Shown one piece after another: positions 16,247 to 26,470 of a DNA stretch of 43,288 bases (position 1 is its first letter; the number at the start of each line of letters is the position of its first letter). The DNA comes from Caldifarciminota bacterium (GTDB taxonomy: Bacteria > Hydrothermota > Tepidihabitantia > Tepidihabitantales > CAIPLT01). The notes below the pieces were generated by a model. That model was not told the DNA's origin. It saw nothing but the letters and a program-made list of their open reading frames with translations, and made no database searches. The stretch covers positions 1-43,288 of the forward strand of contig CAIPLT010000064.1 of the NCBI GenBank assembly GCA_903865935.1. The letters run 5' to 3'. A program made the position numbers and the translations under genes.

Positions 16247-19200
16247 GTGAGAAATAGAAGTTATTTAATTATTTTTACCATTATTTTAATCAGTCTAAGC
16301 ACAATTTATGCGATGCCGCCCGGGCCAGGAGTAAAATTATCAGCGACTGATGCCGAGACCAGAGCACAGCTTGGGATAGACATTATTAAAAACCCGGTGC
16401 GTGACATCGGGAAACGGGGTATTTTTAATACACCCGGCGATGTTCAACCTTTGGTATCAGGGACAAAGAAGTTTCCGGTCGTCTGTATAAAATATACTGA
16501 TTATACTAATACTTACGGGACCACAAGTTTTGATTCAATGCTATTCTCGGATAACTGGTCATCTGGTTCAGCAAAGAAATATTATAACGATGTCTCGTAC
16601 GGTGTTTTTACATTACAAGGTAACACAGTTGGTTGGGTTACATCTGATAATGTTCAATCATGGTATGGTTACGGCGCTGACCCAACAATGGTTCGAGCAG
16701 CCATGCTTGCCAAAGAAGCCGCACAAAAAGCCGATGCTTCAATTGATTATTCACAATACGATAATGACCACGATGGTTATGTCGATGTTTTCACTTGCCT
16801 TCATGCTGGTTATGGTGCTGAAGAAGGATCTAATACTAATATATGGTCGCATTCGTGGGATTTTACTTCTGCGGGTATAGGTGTTTATACTACTAGTGAC
16901 CCAGACCCGATAAATGGTGGATATATAAAAATCAATGATTATGTAATGGACCCGGAGCGAAGTAATTATTCTAATCATGGTACAATGGTTTGTATTGGTG
17001 TATTTTGTCACGAGTGGGGGCACGCGCTTGGTTTACCTGATTTATATAATACAGGCACTGCTGCTGCTGGTGAAGGACTTGGTTTATGGAGTTTAATGGC
17101 GGCTGGTTCTTGGGGTGGCGATTATAGTTCCCCTTGGTATCCAGCGCAGATGGACGCATGGGCAAAACTGGATTTGGGCTGGTTAAATCCGACGGCAGTG
17201 CGGAGCAGGAATTTATATTCTATTCCAAAAGTCGAAACTAATTCCAAAGATTTTTGGCTAATGGCAAGACAGCGTACTTTTAAAGAATATTATTTGGTTG
17301 AGAACCGCCAGAAAACATTGTCAGATACAACACTGCGCAATTCGGGTCTTTTAATTTACCATATTGACGATTCAGTTATTGGAAGAAGAAGGGGTTCAAA
17401 TGCGGTCAATAATGGTGGAACAGGATGGAAATATGGAGTCGCTTTAGAACAGGCAGATGGTCAAGACTCTTTGTATCTCGGAAATGTTGGGGATGCAGGC
17501 GACCCATATCCTGGAAGCACTAATAATACAAGGTTTGATAGTTCAACCACACCTAACTCAAAGACTAATTATCCAAGCAGTTCACAATTAATAACCAGTT
17601 GTCTGGTTAAAAATATTCCAACTTCATCCGCAACTATGGCATGCACTTTAGCTTCTGGTGCAGTCGGTCAATTTACTGGTGGTCCGGATGCTTCAAGTTA
17701 TAAATGGATTGATTCTGATACATCAGGCGGACCAGCTTATTCCTGGATTGATATTTCCGGTACTGGAACCGCATTAGGAACAGGAGATGATGCGCGTTAC
17801 TCATTTTCTCTGCCATTCAACTTTAACTTTTACGGAACAAATTATACGACGGTCTGGGTATGCACAAATGGCTGGCTAAGTTTTGGTTCAGACCCGGGAA
17901 CCAATGCTTCAAGCAATACATCAATCCCTGCTGCAAGCATTCCAAACCAGGCGGTGTTTGCATTCTGGGATAACTTGAATTTAGTAGCTTCAGATAATGC
18001 CAATATCTATTATAAAAACTTTGGTACTACACCAAATCAATATAGCGTGATTACCTGGAAAGATTCAAGAATTGTCGGTGTTTCCACCACCTATCAGGTA
18101 AATCAGGTTACATTCCAGGCAATTCTTTATGAGAATGGTAAAATTACTTTGCAGTATAAAGACTGTGCAGTCGGTGATACAACTTATAACTGGGGAAGAA
18201 GCGCTTCAGTCGGAATCGAAAACTCAACTGGTTTAGTCGGATTGCAATATCTGTATAATGGTTCGCCGATTGGAAATCTTTTAGCCAGCGAGCGGGCAAT
18301 CCAGTTCTATCCTTCAATCAAAGATTTTGGCGTGACTGCGATTGAAAATCCGATTGGCCCAATCGATTCGACGAGCACCACAATTATTCCAAGAGCAAGA
18401 ATACAAAATAACGGAGCAACAATTGATACTTGTTCAGTAACCTTCAAAATTGGCAGTATTTATTCCAGTACCCGTACAAAAATACTTGGCGGTGGCATTG
18501 AAGATACGGTTAATTTTGCATCATGGACTCCGGTGCGCGGAACTTATTTGACCCGCTGTTCGACCTATCGTTTGAATGATGCGGTGTCGAGTAATGACAC
18601 GCTTGATGGCTCAGTTACAATTCAGGTTAAAGATGTTGGTGTGACATCAATTGATAATCCAAGCGGCACAATTGATTCATCCAGTGCTTCTGTTTTCCCA
18701 ATAGTACATGTAAAGAATTTTGGGACTATTCCAGCAACATTCAATGTAACATTTAAGATTGGGAGTACATATACAAATTCCCGTTCCAAGACGCTTGGAG
18801 CCGGGATTGAAGATACCGTGAAGTTTTTTGCCTGGACACCGGTGCGCGGGATTTTTGTTATGCATTGCAGTACTAATCTCATTAGTGATGTTGTGAGAAC
18901 GAATGATACGCTTTCCGCAGCATTAACCGTGAGGGTTAAGGATGTCGGAGTAACCGCAATAGAATATCCGACTGGCTCAATCGATTCTACGAGCACGACA
19001 ATTAATCCAAGAGCGAGCGTAAAGAATTTTGGTACGGATAGCACAACTTTTCAGGTAACCTTCAAAATTGGCAGTATCTATACAAACAGTCGCTCGAAAA
19101 AGCTAGATGCCAGTGCTGAAGATACAGTAAATTTTACTGCATGGACACCAGTGCGCGGTGCCTATGCGACACGTTGTTCAACTTACCTCTTGAGTGATGC

Positions 19201-22200
19201 GGTACCGGGTAATGATACGCTTGGCGGCTCGGTTATTGTAACCGTGAAAAATGTCGGTGTGACGGCAATCGAATATCCGACCGGTTCAATTGATTCTTCG
19301 GGTACGCAGGTTATCCCAAGGGCAAGAGTCAGGAATTACAATTCAAGTCCGGATACATTCACTGTCACATTTAAAATTCTCGGAACCTCGTACACAAGCA
19401 CCCGCTCTAAAATACTCGGAGCCGGTATTGAAGATACCGTGAATTTTACGTCGTGGACTCCAGTACGCGGTACATATACAACACGCTGCAGTATTTATTT
19501 TTCAAGCGATGTTGTAAGTACTAATGATACGCTTTCTAATTCGGTCATAGTTCAGGTTAAAGATGTTGGTGTAACATCAATTGATAATCCGACTGGTACA
19601 ATTGATTCAAACAGCACTTCCATTTCTCCAATAGCACACGTAAAGAATTTTGGGACTAATCCAGCGACTTTCAATGTGACATTTAATATTGGCAGTATCT
19701 ATACTAATTCCCGTTCCAAAACACTTGGTGCCGGTGCTGAAGACACCGTGAATTTTCTTGCCTGGACGCCGGTGCGCGGTACTTATTCGACTCATTGCAG
19801 TACATATCTTTTGAACGATGTTGTCAAAACAAATGATACTTTGTCCGGTTCGGTTTTGGTCAGAGTAATAGATGTCGGGGTAACCACAATTGAATACCCG
19901 ACCGGTTCAATTGATTCAACAAGTTCACTCATTCCCAGAGCTCGGGTTAAGAATTTTGGAACGAATGATACAACATTCAATGTAACATTTATAATCGGCA
20001 GTATTTATACTGATACGCGTTCCAAAACACTTGGTGCTGGTAATGAAGACACGGTTAATTTCCTTGCCTGGCAACCAATACGCGGGAATTATCAAACGCG
20101 TTGCTCGACCTATCTGGTAAATGATGCGGTGTCCGAAAATGATACGCTTGGCGGTTCTTTTACGGTTAATGTTTCTGATGTCGGTATCGCTGAAATTATT
20201 CAGCCGACTGGCATAATAGATACAAATGAAGCGATTATCCCTCAGGCAAAAGTGATGAATTATGGTAATAATCCAGAAACTTTTAATGTAAGATTTTTAA
20301 TTTCAGGTCCGGCAAAAACCGTTTGGTCAGACGATACAACAGTTACAGTTAATCCAGTTGATTCTTTGGCAATTAATTTTGCGCCCTGGACAATTGGTGA
20401 AAGAGGAATGTATACGACCCGATGTTCAACTTATCTTGCCACAGATATGGACTTATCCAATAACGTGCTTGCTGATTCGTTTACAGTTCAGGTCAAAGAT
20501 TATGCAGTGACTCTGGTTTCCGAACCGTATAATCCGGTTGACTCCGGTTCAATAACTTATCCAAAAGCAATAATTCACAACTACGGCTCAACTAATGAAA
20601 GCAATGTGCCGGTCGTATTATATATTGTCGGTACCAGTTATGTTGATACCCAGTATGTTGGTTTGACTGCGGGCGATTCGATTGAAAAGACCTTTGATGG
20701 CTTTACGGCAAATGTCGCGCGCGGCAATTATACAATCCGCTGTACGACTGAGCTTAACTCCGATGCAGTAAAGGAAAATAATCTGGCAACCAGAGAATTT
20801 GCAATAAGGGTGGCAGATGTTGGTGTGATTGAAATCATTCAGCCGATTAATGGCATTGATTCTACTGGCACCGCAGTCATTCCCAAAGCAAGAGTCAAAA
20901 ATTTCGGCACCCATTCCGAAAACTTCAATGTCATGTTCACCATTAATGGTACAGCCTGGTCAAACACTGAAGAAGTTTCTGACCTTGATGCGGGTGCTGA
21001 ACAGGTTGTCGAATTTGCTCCGTGGCCGATTGGTCCGCGCGGAGACTATATTGTAAGATGTTCAACCGAACTGGCAAATGATATGTATCCGGAAAATGAT
21101 ACATTAGGGAATAGTTTTACGGTCATTGTTGATACAATACCGCCATTGCCAACAACCTTAATTTCACCGAGCGGGAATATATATGATAACACGCCGGAAT
21201 TTGTCTGGTATGATGTTTCGGATGTTGATTCGTTCAATCTTGTTATCATCGGACCGACCAAAGAAATAATAGATATTATGACAGCTGAGACAACCTTCAC
21301 TTTGTCAGTTCCATTATCTGACAGTAACTATTACTGGAAAGTCCGCGGAAAGGATGTATCGGGTAACTGGAGTGTTTATTCTGATTCATTCACATTTACC
21401 ATTCTAGCACCGGCAATCCCGACACTCGTTTCACCGTCAGATAATAATATTAGCAATAATCAGTCGCCAACTTTTATCTGGCATACATCAGTGGATGCTG
21501 ATTCATTTAATCTGGTCTATACTGGACCAGCAAAATCAGTCACAAGCGTTGTGACCAAAGATACGACATATATTGCTTCAGTTCCACTTGACGATGGCGT
21601 ATATAATTGGAAGGTTCGTGCCAAAGACGAATATGGTAATTATAGCGATTTCTCAACCGAATGGACATTTACGATTGATGTCACACCGCCTTCAGTGCCA
21701 GTTTTAATTGCCCCGGCAAATAGCACGATTCTTACAACTGAAAGTCTGACCATGGTCTGGCATTCAAGTATTGAAGCAGTACTTTATAATCTTGTTATCG
21801 GCAATGACAGTGTTTTTCTTACTGACACAGTGTTTGCAACCGAGCTGCCGCGCGGGAGTTATGTTTGGAAAGTAAGGGCACAGGATACAGTTGTAAACTG
21901 GTCACAATTCTCTCTGCCCTGGTCATTCACGATTCAGATTCCGGCATGGACTCAGCAGGAATCAATGCCAACCAATATACCCGGTAAATATGTGAAGGAT
22001 GGCGGTGCTTTGGTTGCAGTTAACAGCAGTAAGACTGCCGAAGTTTATGCATTCCGCGGCAACAAATCCAAGGAGTTCTATAAATTCAATGGTGTATGGA
22101 CTTCAATGGACACAATGCCGTATGGCGTAAAACCGACTAATCCGATTAAAATAAATAAGAAACAGATTGGTAAAGGCGCGGCAATGTGTTATGACGGTGT

Positions 22201-23236
22201 CAATACGATTTATGCGACCAAAGGTAACAGCACCAAAGAATTCTGGGCATACACAATATCGGATAGTACCTGGCACGTTAAAGCATTTGTGCCAGTCGCT
22301 AAATATCTGAAAGGCGGTACATCGCTCGCTTATTGCAGCAGTCGAGTGTATCTGTTGGCGGGCGGACAGAAGAAAGACCCGACTGTGAATAACTTCTGGG
22401 TTTATGACCCGGATGCTGACACAACCGGTGGTGCGCCTTGGACAACCCGTACATCTTTAACACTTGGACCAAATACAAAAGTCTGGAAAGACGGTGCCAG
22501 TATTGTGGAACTGGATGGAACAATTTATGCACTGAAGAGTAATGACAAATTTAACTTCTTCTTTGCTTATAATATAGAGGGTAATACCTGGTCGGAAAGA
22601 GAATCTTTACCGGTAAGAGATTATGTATATGGTAAAGTGAAGAAAATTTATGTCAAAGACGGCGGAGCAACCACCAGCGGTCAGGGCACAATATACGCAA
22701 TCAAGGGCGGCGGATATAATGTGTTCTGGAAATATACTTCGATTGGCGGCTGGACCGCATTAGAATCAATACCAAGACTCCACAAGAAATCGGTGCCCAA
22801 GACCGGCGCGGCACTCGTTTATGCTGGTGATGGGAAAATCTATCTGCTCAAAGGCAACAACAGCTCGGAATTCTGGAAGTTTAACCCGCCGGCAGAAAAA
22901 TTAAATGTCAGAAACCAGATATCAAATATAAATATCCAGACGGAAAATTCGATAATCGGGATTAACAATTCACTATACATTTTAGACGTATCACCAAATC
23001 CGTTCTTGAAAAATGCATTGGTTCGCTACACGGTTCCTGCTGCGGGTCAGGTCTTAATCAAACTCTATAATACAACAGGAAGATTAATCGAGACACTAAT
23101 TGACCAATATCAAAATGCCGGTACGTATACATTGGAAATTGATAATTGGAAATTGAAAATTGCACATGGTATTTATATTTTGAAATACGACACAGGCAAT
23201 AGTATTAGCCAGAAAGTGAAGATAATTGTTAACTGA
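16247..23236 (+). CDS. Giant exported M6 (immune inhibitor A-like) metalloprotease with CARDB repeats, propeller and sorting domain
   Basis: The start is GTG 16247, after GGAGG at 16238-16242, giving 2329 residues with signal peptide MRNRSYLIIFTIILISLSTI. The more upstream TTG at 16217 would put the ribosome binding site inside the gene. The M6 catalytic domain carries zinc motif HEWGH at residues 255-259 (bases 17009-17023), followed by GLPDLYN and a glycine-rich LMAAGSWGG. A beta-sandwich module (about 485-690) has FNFNFYGTNYTTVWVCTNGW. Nine CARDB-like repeats of about 103 residues span 692-1627. Three fibronectin-like modules (W-K-V-R-A/G-K-D) run to about 1900, then six kelch-like blades to about 2217. 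The sorting domain (VSPNPFLKNALVRYTV to KVKIIVN) ends the protein. It is predicted to be a cell-surface or secreted protease. Its unusual feature is the length of the non-catalytic stalk. Confidence 0.9.
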   Translation: MRNRSYLIIFTIILISLSTIYAMPPGPGVKLSATDAETRAQLGIDIIKNPVRDIGKRGIFNTPGDVQPLVSGTKKFPVVCIKYTDYTNTYGTTSFDSMLFSDNWSSGSAKKYYNDVSYGVFTLQGNTVGWVTSDNVQSWYGYGADPTMVRAAMLAKEAAQKADASIDYSQYDNDHDGYVDVFTCLHAGYGAEEGSNTNIWSHSWDFTSAGIGVYTTSDPDPINGGYIKINDYVMDPERSNYSNHGTMVCIGVFCHEWGHALGLPDLYNTGTAAAGEGLGLWSLMAAGSWGGDYSSPWYPAQMDAWAKLDLGWLNPTAVRSRNLYSIPKVETNSKDFWLMARQRTFKEYYLVENRQKTLSDTTLRNSGLLIYHIDDSVIGRRRGSNAVNNGGTGWKYGVALEQADGQDSLYLGNVGDAGDPYPGSTNNTRFDSSTTPNSKTNYPSSSQLITSCLVKNIPTSSATMACTLASGAVGQFTGGPDASSYKWIDSDTSGGPAYSWIDISGTGTALGTGDDARYSFSLPFNFNFYGTNYTTVWVCTNGWLSFGSDPGTNASSNTSIPAASIPNQAVFAFWDNLNLVASDNANIYYKNFGTTPNQYSVITWKDSRIVGVSTTYQVNQVTFQAILYENGKITLQYKDCAVGDTTYNWGRSASVGIENSTGLVGLQYLYNGSPIGNLLASERAIQFYPSIKDFGVTAIENPIGPIDSTSTTIIPRARIQNNGATIDTCSVTFKIGSIYSSTRTKILGGGIEDTVNFASWTPVRGTYLTRCSTYRLNDAVSSNDTLDGSVTIQVKDVGVTSIDNPSGTIDSSSASVFPIVHVKNFGTIPATFNVTFKIGSTYTNSRSKTLGAGIEDTVKFFAWTPVRGIFVMHCSTNLISDVVRTNDTLSAALTVRVKDVGVTAIEYPTGSIDSTSTTINPRASVKNFGTDSTTFQVTFKIGSIYTNSRSKKLDASAEDTVNFTAWTPVRGAYATRCSTYLLSDAVPGNDTLGGSVIVTVKNVGVTAIEYPTGSIDSSGTQVIPRARVRNYNSSPDTFTVTFKILGTSYTSTRSKILGAGIEDTVNFTSWTPVRGTYTTRCSIYFSSDVVSTNDTLSNSVIVQVKDVGVTSIDNPTGTIDSNSTSISPIAHVKNFGTNPATFNVTFNIGSIYTNSRSKTLGAGAEDTVNFLAWTPVRGTYSTHCSTYLLNDVVKTNDTLSGSVLVRVIDVGVTTIEYPTGSIDSTSSLIPRARVKNFGTNDTTFNVTFIIGSIYTDTRSKTLGAGNEDTVNFLAWQPIRGNYQTRCSTYLVNDAVSENDTLGGSFTVNVSDVGIAEIIQPTGIIDTNEAIIPQAKVMNYGNNPETFNVRFLISGPAKTVWSDDTTVTVNPVDSLAINFAPWTIGERGMYTTRCSTYLATDMDLSNNVLADSFTVQVKDYAVTLVSEPYNPVDSGSITYPKAIIHNYGSTNESNVPVVLYIVGTSYVDTQYVGLTAGDSIEKTFDGFTANVARGNYTIRCTTELNSDAVKENNLATREFAIRVADVGVIEIIQPINGIDSTGTAVIPKARVKNFGTHSENFNVMFTINGTAWSNTEEVSDLDAGAEQVVEFAPWPIGPRGDYIVRCSTELANDMYPENDTLGNSFTVIVDTIPPLPTTLISPSGNIYDNTPEFVWYDVSDVDSFNLVIIGPTKEIIDIMTAETTFTLSVPLSDSNYYWKVRGKDVSGNWSVYSDSFTFTILAPAIPTLVSPSDNNISNNQSPTFIWHTSVDADSFNLVYTGPAKSVTSVVTKDTTYIASVPLDDGVYNWKVRAKDEYGNYSDFSTEWTFTIDVTPPSVPVLIAPANSTILTTESLTMVWHSSIEAVLYNLVIGNDSVFLTDTVFATELPRGSYVWKVRAQDTVVNWSQFSLPWSFTIQIPAWTQQESMPTNIPGKYVKDGGALVAVNSSKTAEVYAFRGNKSKEFYKFNGVWTSMDTMPYGVKPTNPIKINKKQIGKGAAMCYDGVNTIYATKGNSTKEFWAYTISDSTWHVKAFVPVAKYLKGGTSLAYCSSRVYLLAGGQKKDPTVNNFWVYDPDADTTGGAPWTTRTSLTLGPNTKVWKDGASIVELDGTIYALKSNDKFNFFFAYNIEGNTWSERESLPVRDYVYGKVKKIYVKDGGATTSGQGTIYAIKGGGYNVFWKYTSIGGWTALESIPRLHKKSVPKTGAALVYAGDGKIYLLKGNNSSEFWKFNPPAEKLNVRNQISNINIQTENSIIGINNSLYILDVSPNPFLKNALVRYTVPAAGQVLIKLYNTTGRLIETLIDQYQNAGTYTLEIDNWKLKIAHGIYILKYDTGNSISQKVKIIVN
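18321..21125 (+). repeat. Nine tandem CARDB-like repeats (about 305 bp each), with a duplicated three-repeat block
   Basis: Repeats begin near 18321, 18631, 18941, 19250, 19561, 19871, 20177, 20502 and 20815, each opening with D-V-G-V. Repeats 1-3 match repeats 4-6 in order. For example, identical stretches at 18621 and 19551, and at 18941 and 19871, are both exactly 930 bp apart. The last three repeats are diverged. This shows a block duplication rather than single-unit slippage. Confidence 0.8.
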
Positions 23237-23254
23237 TTTTAAAAGGAGAACCAG

Positions 23255-26200
23255 ATGAAGGTTAATAAAATACTTTTTATATTATCATCACTTCTTATCG
23301 TTTCAATTGCAGTTGGTGCATTGCCTAATAAATGCGGAACAATTCCGGCTTTGGAAGCATTCAGACAGGGTGTAAAATTTACTCGTCCGACATTGTCAAA
23401 ATCAATCAGTTCGACTCATTTTATTATCCATTTTGACACAACTGGAACAAATCAGGTTACACGCGCTTATGCTGAATCAACAAAGAAATATGCTGAGCGT
23501 TCCTGGGCAAAAGAAGTAGATACATTAAAATTTGCTGCGCCACCACCCGATGGTGGAACTAGCGGTAATAACCCAAATTCCTTGTATGACATCTATATTG
23601 ATAATCTTGGCAGTGGTATTCTTGGTACTACCACTCCAGAATACTATTATACAAATCCATATCCAGATGGTGCTACGAGTTATATCGACATTGGAAATGA
23701 TGTTACTTCTTATGGTGGTTGGGGAGAACTTCAGGTAACGGTTGCACATGAATTCAATCATGCATGTCAGATGCGTTATAGCGTTACTGATGGTACGTGG
23801 TTTATGGAAAATACATCAACCTGGATGGAAGATATGGTTTATGATAATATCAATGATTATGTGAATTATTTAAGTTCTAATCCCAATCCGCTCGATAGTC
23901 CATACCAGCCGATCAATACCAGTACAAATTTATACTGGTATGCTGGTGCAATCTGGGCAATGTTTTTACAGGAAAATTATGCAGACAGTTGTCCGAGAAA
24001 ATGCTGGGAAAAATTAGGGACTAGTGCAGGTGATAACACACTTAGTGGCATTGACAGTACTTTAAGAACCAAATTTTCTTCTAACCTTCAAACCGCACTT
24101 AAGAAATATGCGGTCTGGCGTTATTTTACCGGCACAAGAGCTGATACTTTTCATTTCTCCGAAGCGAGTACCTGGCCGGCATCAGCAGTTTTACGAACAC
24201 ACAGTTCATATCCGGCTTCAGGTACACAATCACCAAGCGCGCCATCAGGTCCAGGTGGTACAGACTTTGTTGAGTTCACATCCGGCACAAACGGATTGAG
24301 CACGATATTTGACGGTCAGGATGGCAGTAATTGGGCGGCGTATTTAATCGGTTATCGTAAACCTGCACAATCTGATGAACAGGAATTTTCGCTCAGCACT
24401 GCTTATTGTGACACGATGGTAATGTCATGGACTGGTAACAGCAAGATTGTTTTAATTCCGGTTGTCACCCAGTGGGCATCTGCAGCAAACAACCGTACTT
24501 TCACTTATTCAGCAACCCAGGTAACATCCGTAAATAAAGATGTTGGTGTTACAGCGATTGAAAACCCGACCGGCATAATTGATTCATTGAGTCTGATAAT
24601 ACCCAGAGCAAGAGTAAGAAATTATAAACCAGATTCAACGACCTTTATTGTTATATTAAAAATCGGCTCCTGGACATCAAGCCGAAGTAAAAAGTTGAAC
24701 GGAAGTGCCGAAGATACGGTCAATTTTTCCGCGTGGACACCAGTTCGCGGAACATATGCGACACGATGCTCGGTTTATCTGTTAAATGATACAAATAAAT
24801 TAAATGATACGCTGGGCGGTTCAGTCCTGGTAAATGTTACGGATGTCGGGGTGGCAAAGCTTATCGCGCCGACGGGCACATTTGATTCTTTAACAACAGT
24901 CACTCCTGCCTGCTCGGTTTACAATTATGGCACGACGACCCAGACTTATCTGGTGCGGATGATAATCAGTAGTTTTTATAATGATACTTTCCGAGTAATA
25001 TCACAGGCAGGCAATGGTAAAAATTATATCACATTTACTCCGCATGTAAACTGGCCCAGAGGTTCACAGGCTGTGACTTGTTCAACCGAACTCGCGATTG
25101 ATGCAAATCCTGCAAATAACAAAAAGACCGGGACAATAATTATTACAGTTACAATTCCGGTAGTTTGGACTAAAATGTTCAGTATGCCGGTCGGTTTTGC
25201 TTCTAAAAACGTCAAAGGTGGCGGAGCATTGGTAGCTGGTGTTGCCGGCAAGATATATGGTTTTAAAGGAAATAATCGGCGGGAGTTTTATGCTTATGAT
25301 ATTGGTGATGATACCTGGGTTGTAAACGAGTCAATTCCGGATGACCCGACTAATCGTAAGCGGGTCAATAAAGGCGCTTCATTGGCATATAACAAATTTA
25401 CCAATCCGGATTATATTTATGCGACTAAGGGCAATAACACGCTGGAGCTTTGGCGTTATGATGTAACGAATAACTCGTGGCTGCCAGAACCACAGGTTCC
25501 CTGCAATCCAGCAAGCGTCAAAAAAGTTAAAGGCGGGGCAAGTCTGGTATTTATGAAACGGGGAAGTCAGTATTATCTGTATCTTCTGAAGGGTAATAAT
25601 ACGCGCGAATTTTACGGTTATCATTGCCAGCAGGATACCTGGATGAAAACACTTGATTCAGCACCATTCGGAACTGACTATAAAAGATATAGAGACGGAA
25701 GTTGCATGGCAGTGGGACCAGATGATAAAATATACCTCTTAAAAGGCGGGGCAAAATATAATGAGTTCTATGAATACGATGCTTCAGAGGATACGTGGTA
25801 CATATTAGAAAGTATTCCTAGATATAATAATATAACCCACAAAAAAACCAAGGTCAAAGATGGCGCGGCAATTTGTTATAATGGCGATAGTCTATTGTAC
25901 GCTTTCAAAGGCGGTAATAGCCAGGATTTCTGGGAATATAATATAAACCAGCACAAGTGGACGGTACAAGATACGATACCAAGAGGTATTAGCAGAAAGA
26001 AAGTCAGCAGCGGTGCGGCTTTAGCATTTGCCGACAGTAAAGTATATGCGCTGAAAGGCAATAATTGCCTGGAATTTTGGTGCTATGACCCAGAAGCAGC
26101 TGAAAAGTCAAAAGTCAAAAGTCAAAAGTTAAATTGTACAGAACAAACATTACAGGAGCTCAAAGTATCAAGTGTCATGTCTAATGATAAAATTGAAGTC

Positions 26201-26437
26201 GTTCCGAATCCGATAAATAATAATTCAATGATTAAGTTTAATCTTAAAAGCAGCGGGCAGGTTAAAATCTCGTTGTATAATAGCATTGGACAAATGAAGT
26301 CAATCTTATTAGAAAGAAATTGTGATGCTGGTTCTTATTCTGTGCCAATCAAAGCTAAAGGGTTGACTGCCGGTGTATATTATATAAAGTGTAATATTGG
26401 TAACAAAATTAGTACGATAAGAGTAGTTATTGAATAA
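23255..26437 (+). CDS. Exported MXAN_6640-like putative metalloprotease with CARDB repeats, propeller and sorting domain
   Basis: A 1060-residue protein with start ATG 23255 behind AGGAG (6-nt spacing) and signal peptide MKVNKILFILSSLLIVSIAV. The N-terminal domain (about 45-415) has a gluzincin-like zinc motif HEFNH at residues 165-169, within VTVAHEFNHACQMRY. It is followed by NTSTWMEDMVYD, which offers a third-ligand glutamate, and matches the architecture of MXAN_6640 family putative metalloproteases. Two CARDB-like repeats follow (about 426-632), then six kelch-like blades (about 636-947). A linker contains a heptanucleotide repeat and leads to a sorting domain (VVPNPINNNSMIKFNL to RVVIE). 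It lies 18 nt after the M6 gene, so is likely in the same operon. Enzymatic activity is inferred from the motif only. Confidence 0.8.
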   Translation: MKVNKILFILSSLLIVSIAVGALPNKCGTIPALEAFRQGVKFTRPTLSKSISSTHFIIHFDTTGTNQVTRAYAESTKKYAERSWAKEVDTLKFAAPPPDGGTSGNNPNSLYDIYIDNLGSGILGTTTPEYYYTNPYPDGATSYIDIGNDVTSYGGWGELQVTVAHEFNHACQMRYSVTDGTWFMENTSTWMEDMVYDNINDYVNYLSSNPNPLDSPYQPINTSTNLYWYAGAIWAMFLQENYADSCPRKCWEKLGTSAGDNTLSGIDSTLRTKFSSNLQTALKKYAVWRYFTGTRADTFHFSEASTWPASAVLRTHSSYPASGTQSPSAPSGPGGTDFVEFTSGTNGLSTIFDGQDGSNWAAYLIGYRKPAQSDEQEFSLSTAYCDTMVMSWTGNSKIVLIPVVTQWASAANNRTFTYSATQVTSVNKDVGVTAIENPTGIIDSLSLIIPRARVRNYKPDSTTFIVILKIGSWTSSRSKKLNGSAEDTVNFSAWTPVRGTYATRCSVYLLNDTNKLNDTLGGSVLVNVTDVGVAKLIAPTGTFDSLTTVTPACSVYNYGTTTQTYLVRMIISSFYNDTFRVISQAGNGKNYITFTPHVNWPRGSQAVTCSTELAIDANPANNKKTGTIIITVTIPVVWTKMFSMPVGFASKNVKGGGALVAGVAGKIYGFKGNNRREFYAYDIGDDTWVVNESIPDDPTNRKRVNKGASLAYNKFTNPDYIYATKGNNTLELWRYDVTNNSWLPEPQVPCNPASVKKVKGGASLVFMKRGSQYYLYLLKGNNTREFYGYHCQQDTWMKTLDSAPFGTDYKRYRDGSCMAVGPDDKIYLLKGGAKYNEFYEYDASEDTWYILESIPRYNNITHKKTKVKDGAAICYNGDSLLYAFKGGNSQDFWEYNINQHKWTVQDTIPRGISRKKVSSGAALAFADSKVYALKGNNCLEFWCYDPEAAEKSKVKSQKLNCTEQTLQELKVSSVMSNDKIEVVPNPINNNSMIKFNLKSSGQVKISLYNSIGQMKSILLERNCDAGSYSVPIKAKGLTAGVYYIKCNIGNKISTIRVVIE
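26103..26130 (+). repeat. Heptanucleotide tandem repeat (AAAAGTC x3 plus AAAAGTT)
   Basis: Four 7-base units lie inside the linker between the propeller and the sorting domain of the MXAN_6640-like protein, encoding KSKVKSQKL. Because 7 is not a multiple of 3, gain or loss of one unit shifts the frame and would remove the sorting domain. Confidence 0.8.
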
Positions 26438-26470
26438 AATCCGATTTAGTAATTGCGAGGTATAGGTATA

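Noticed and set aside
16530-16880. A 116-codon frame inside the M6 protease gene
   Set aside because: It is a shifted frame over the catalytic domain, rich in Met/His/Ile by chance, with no independent signals.
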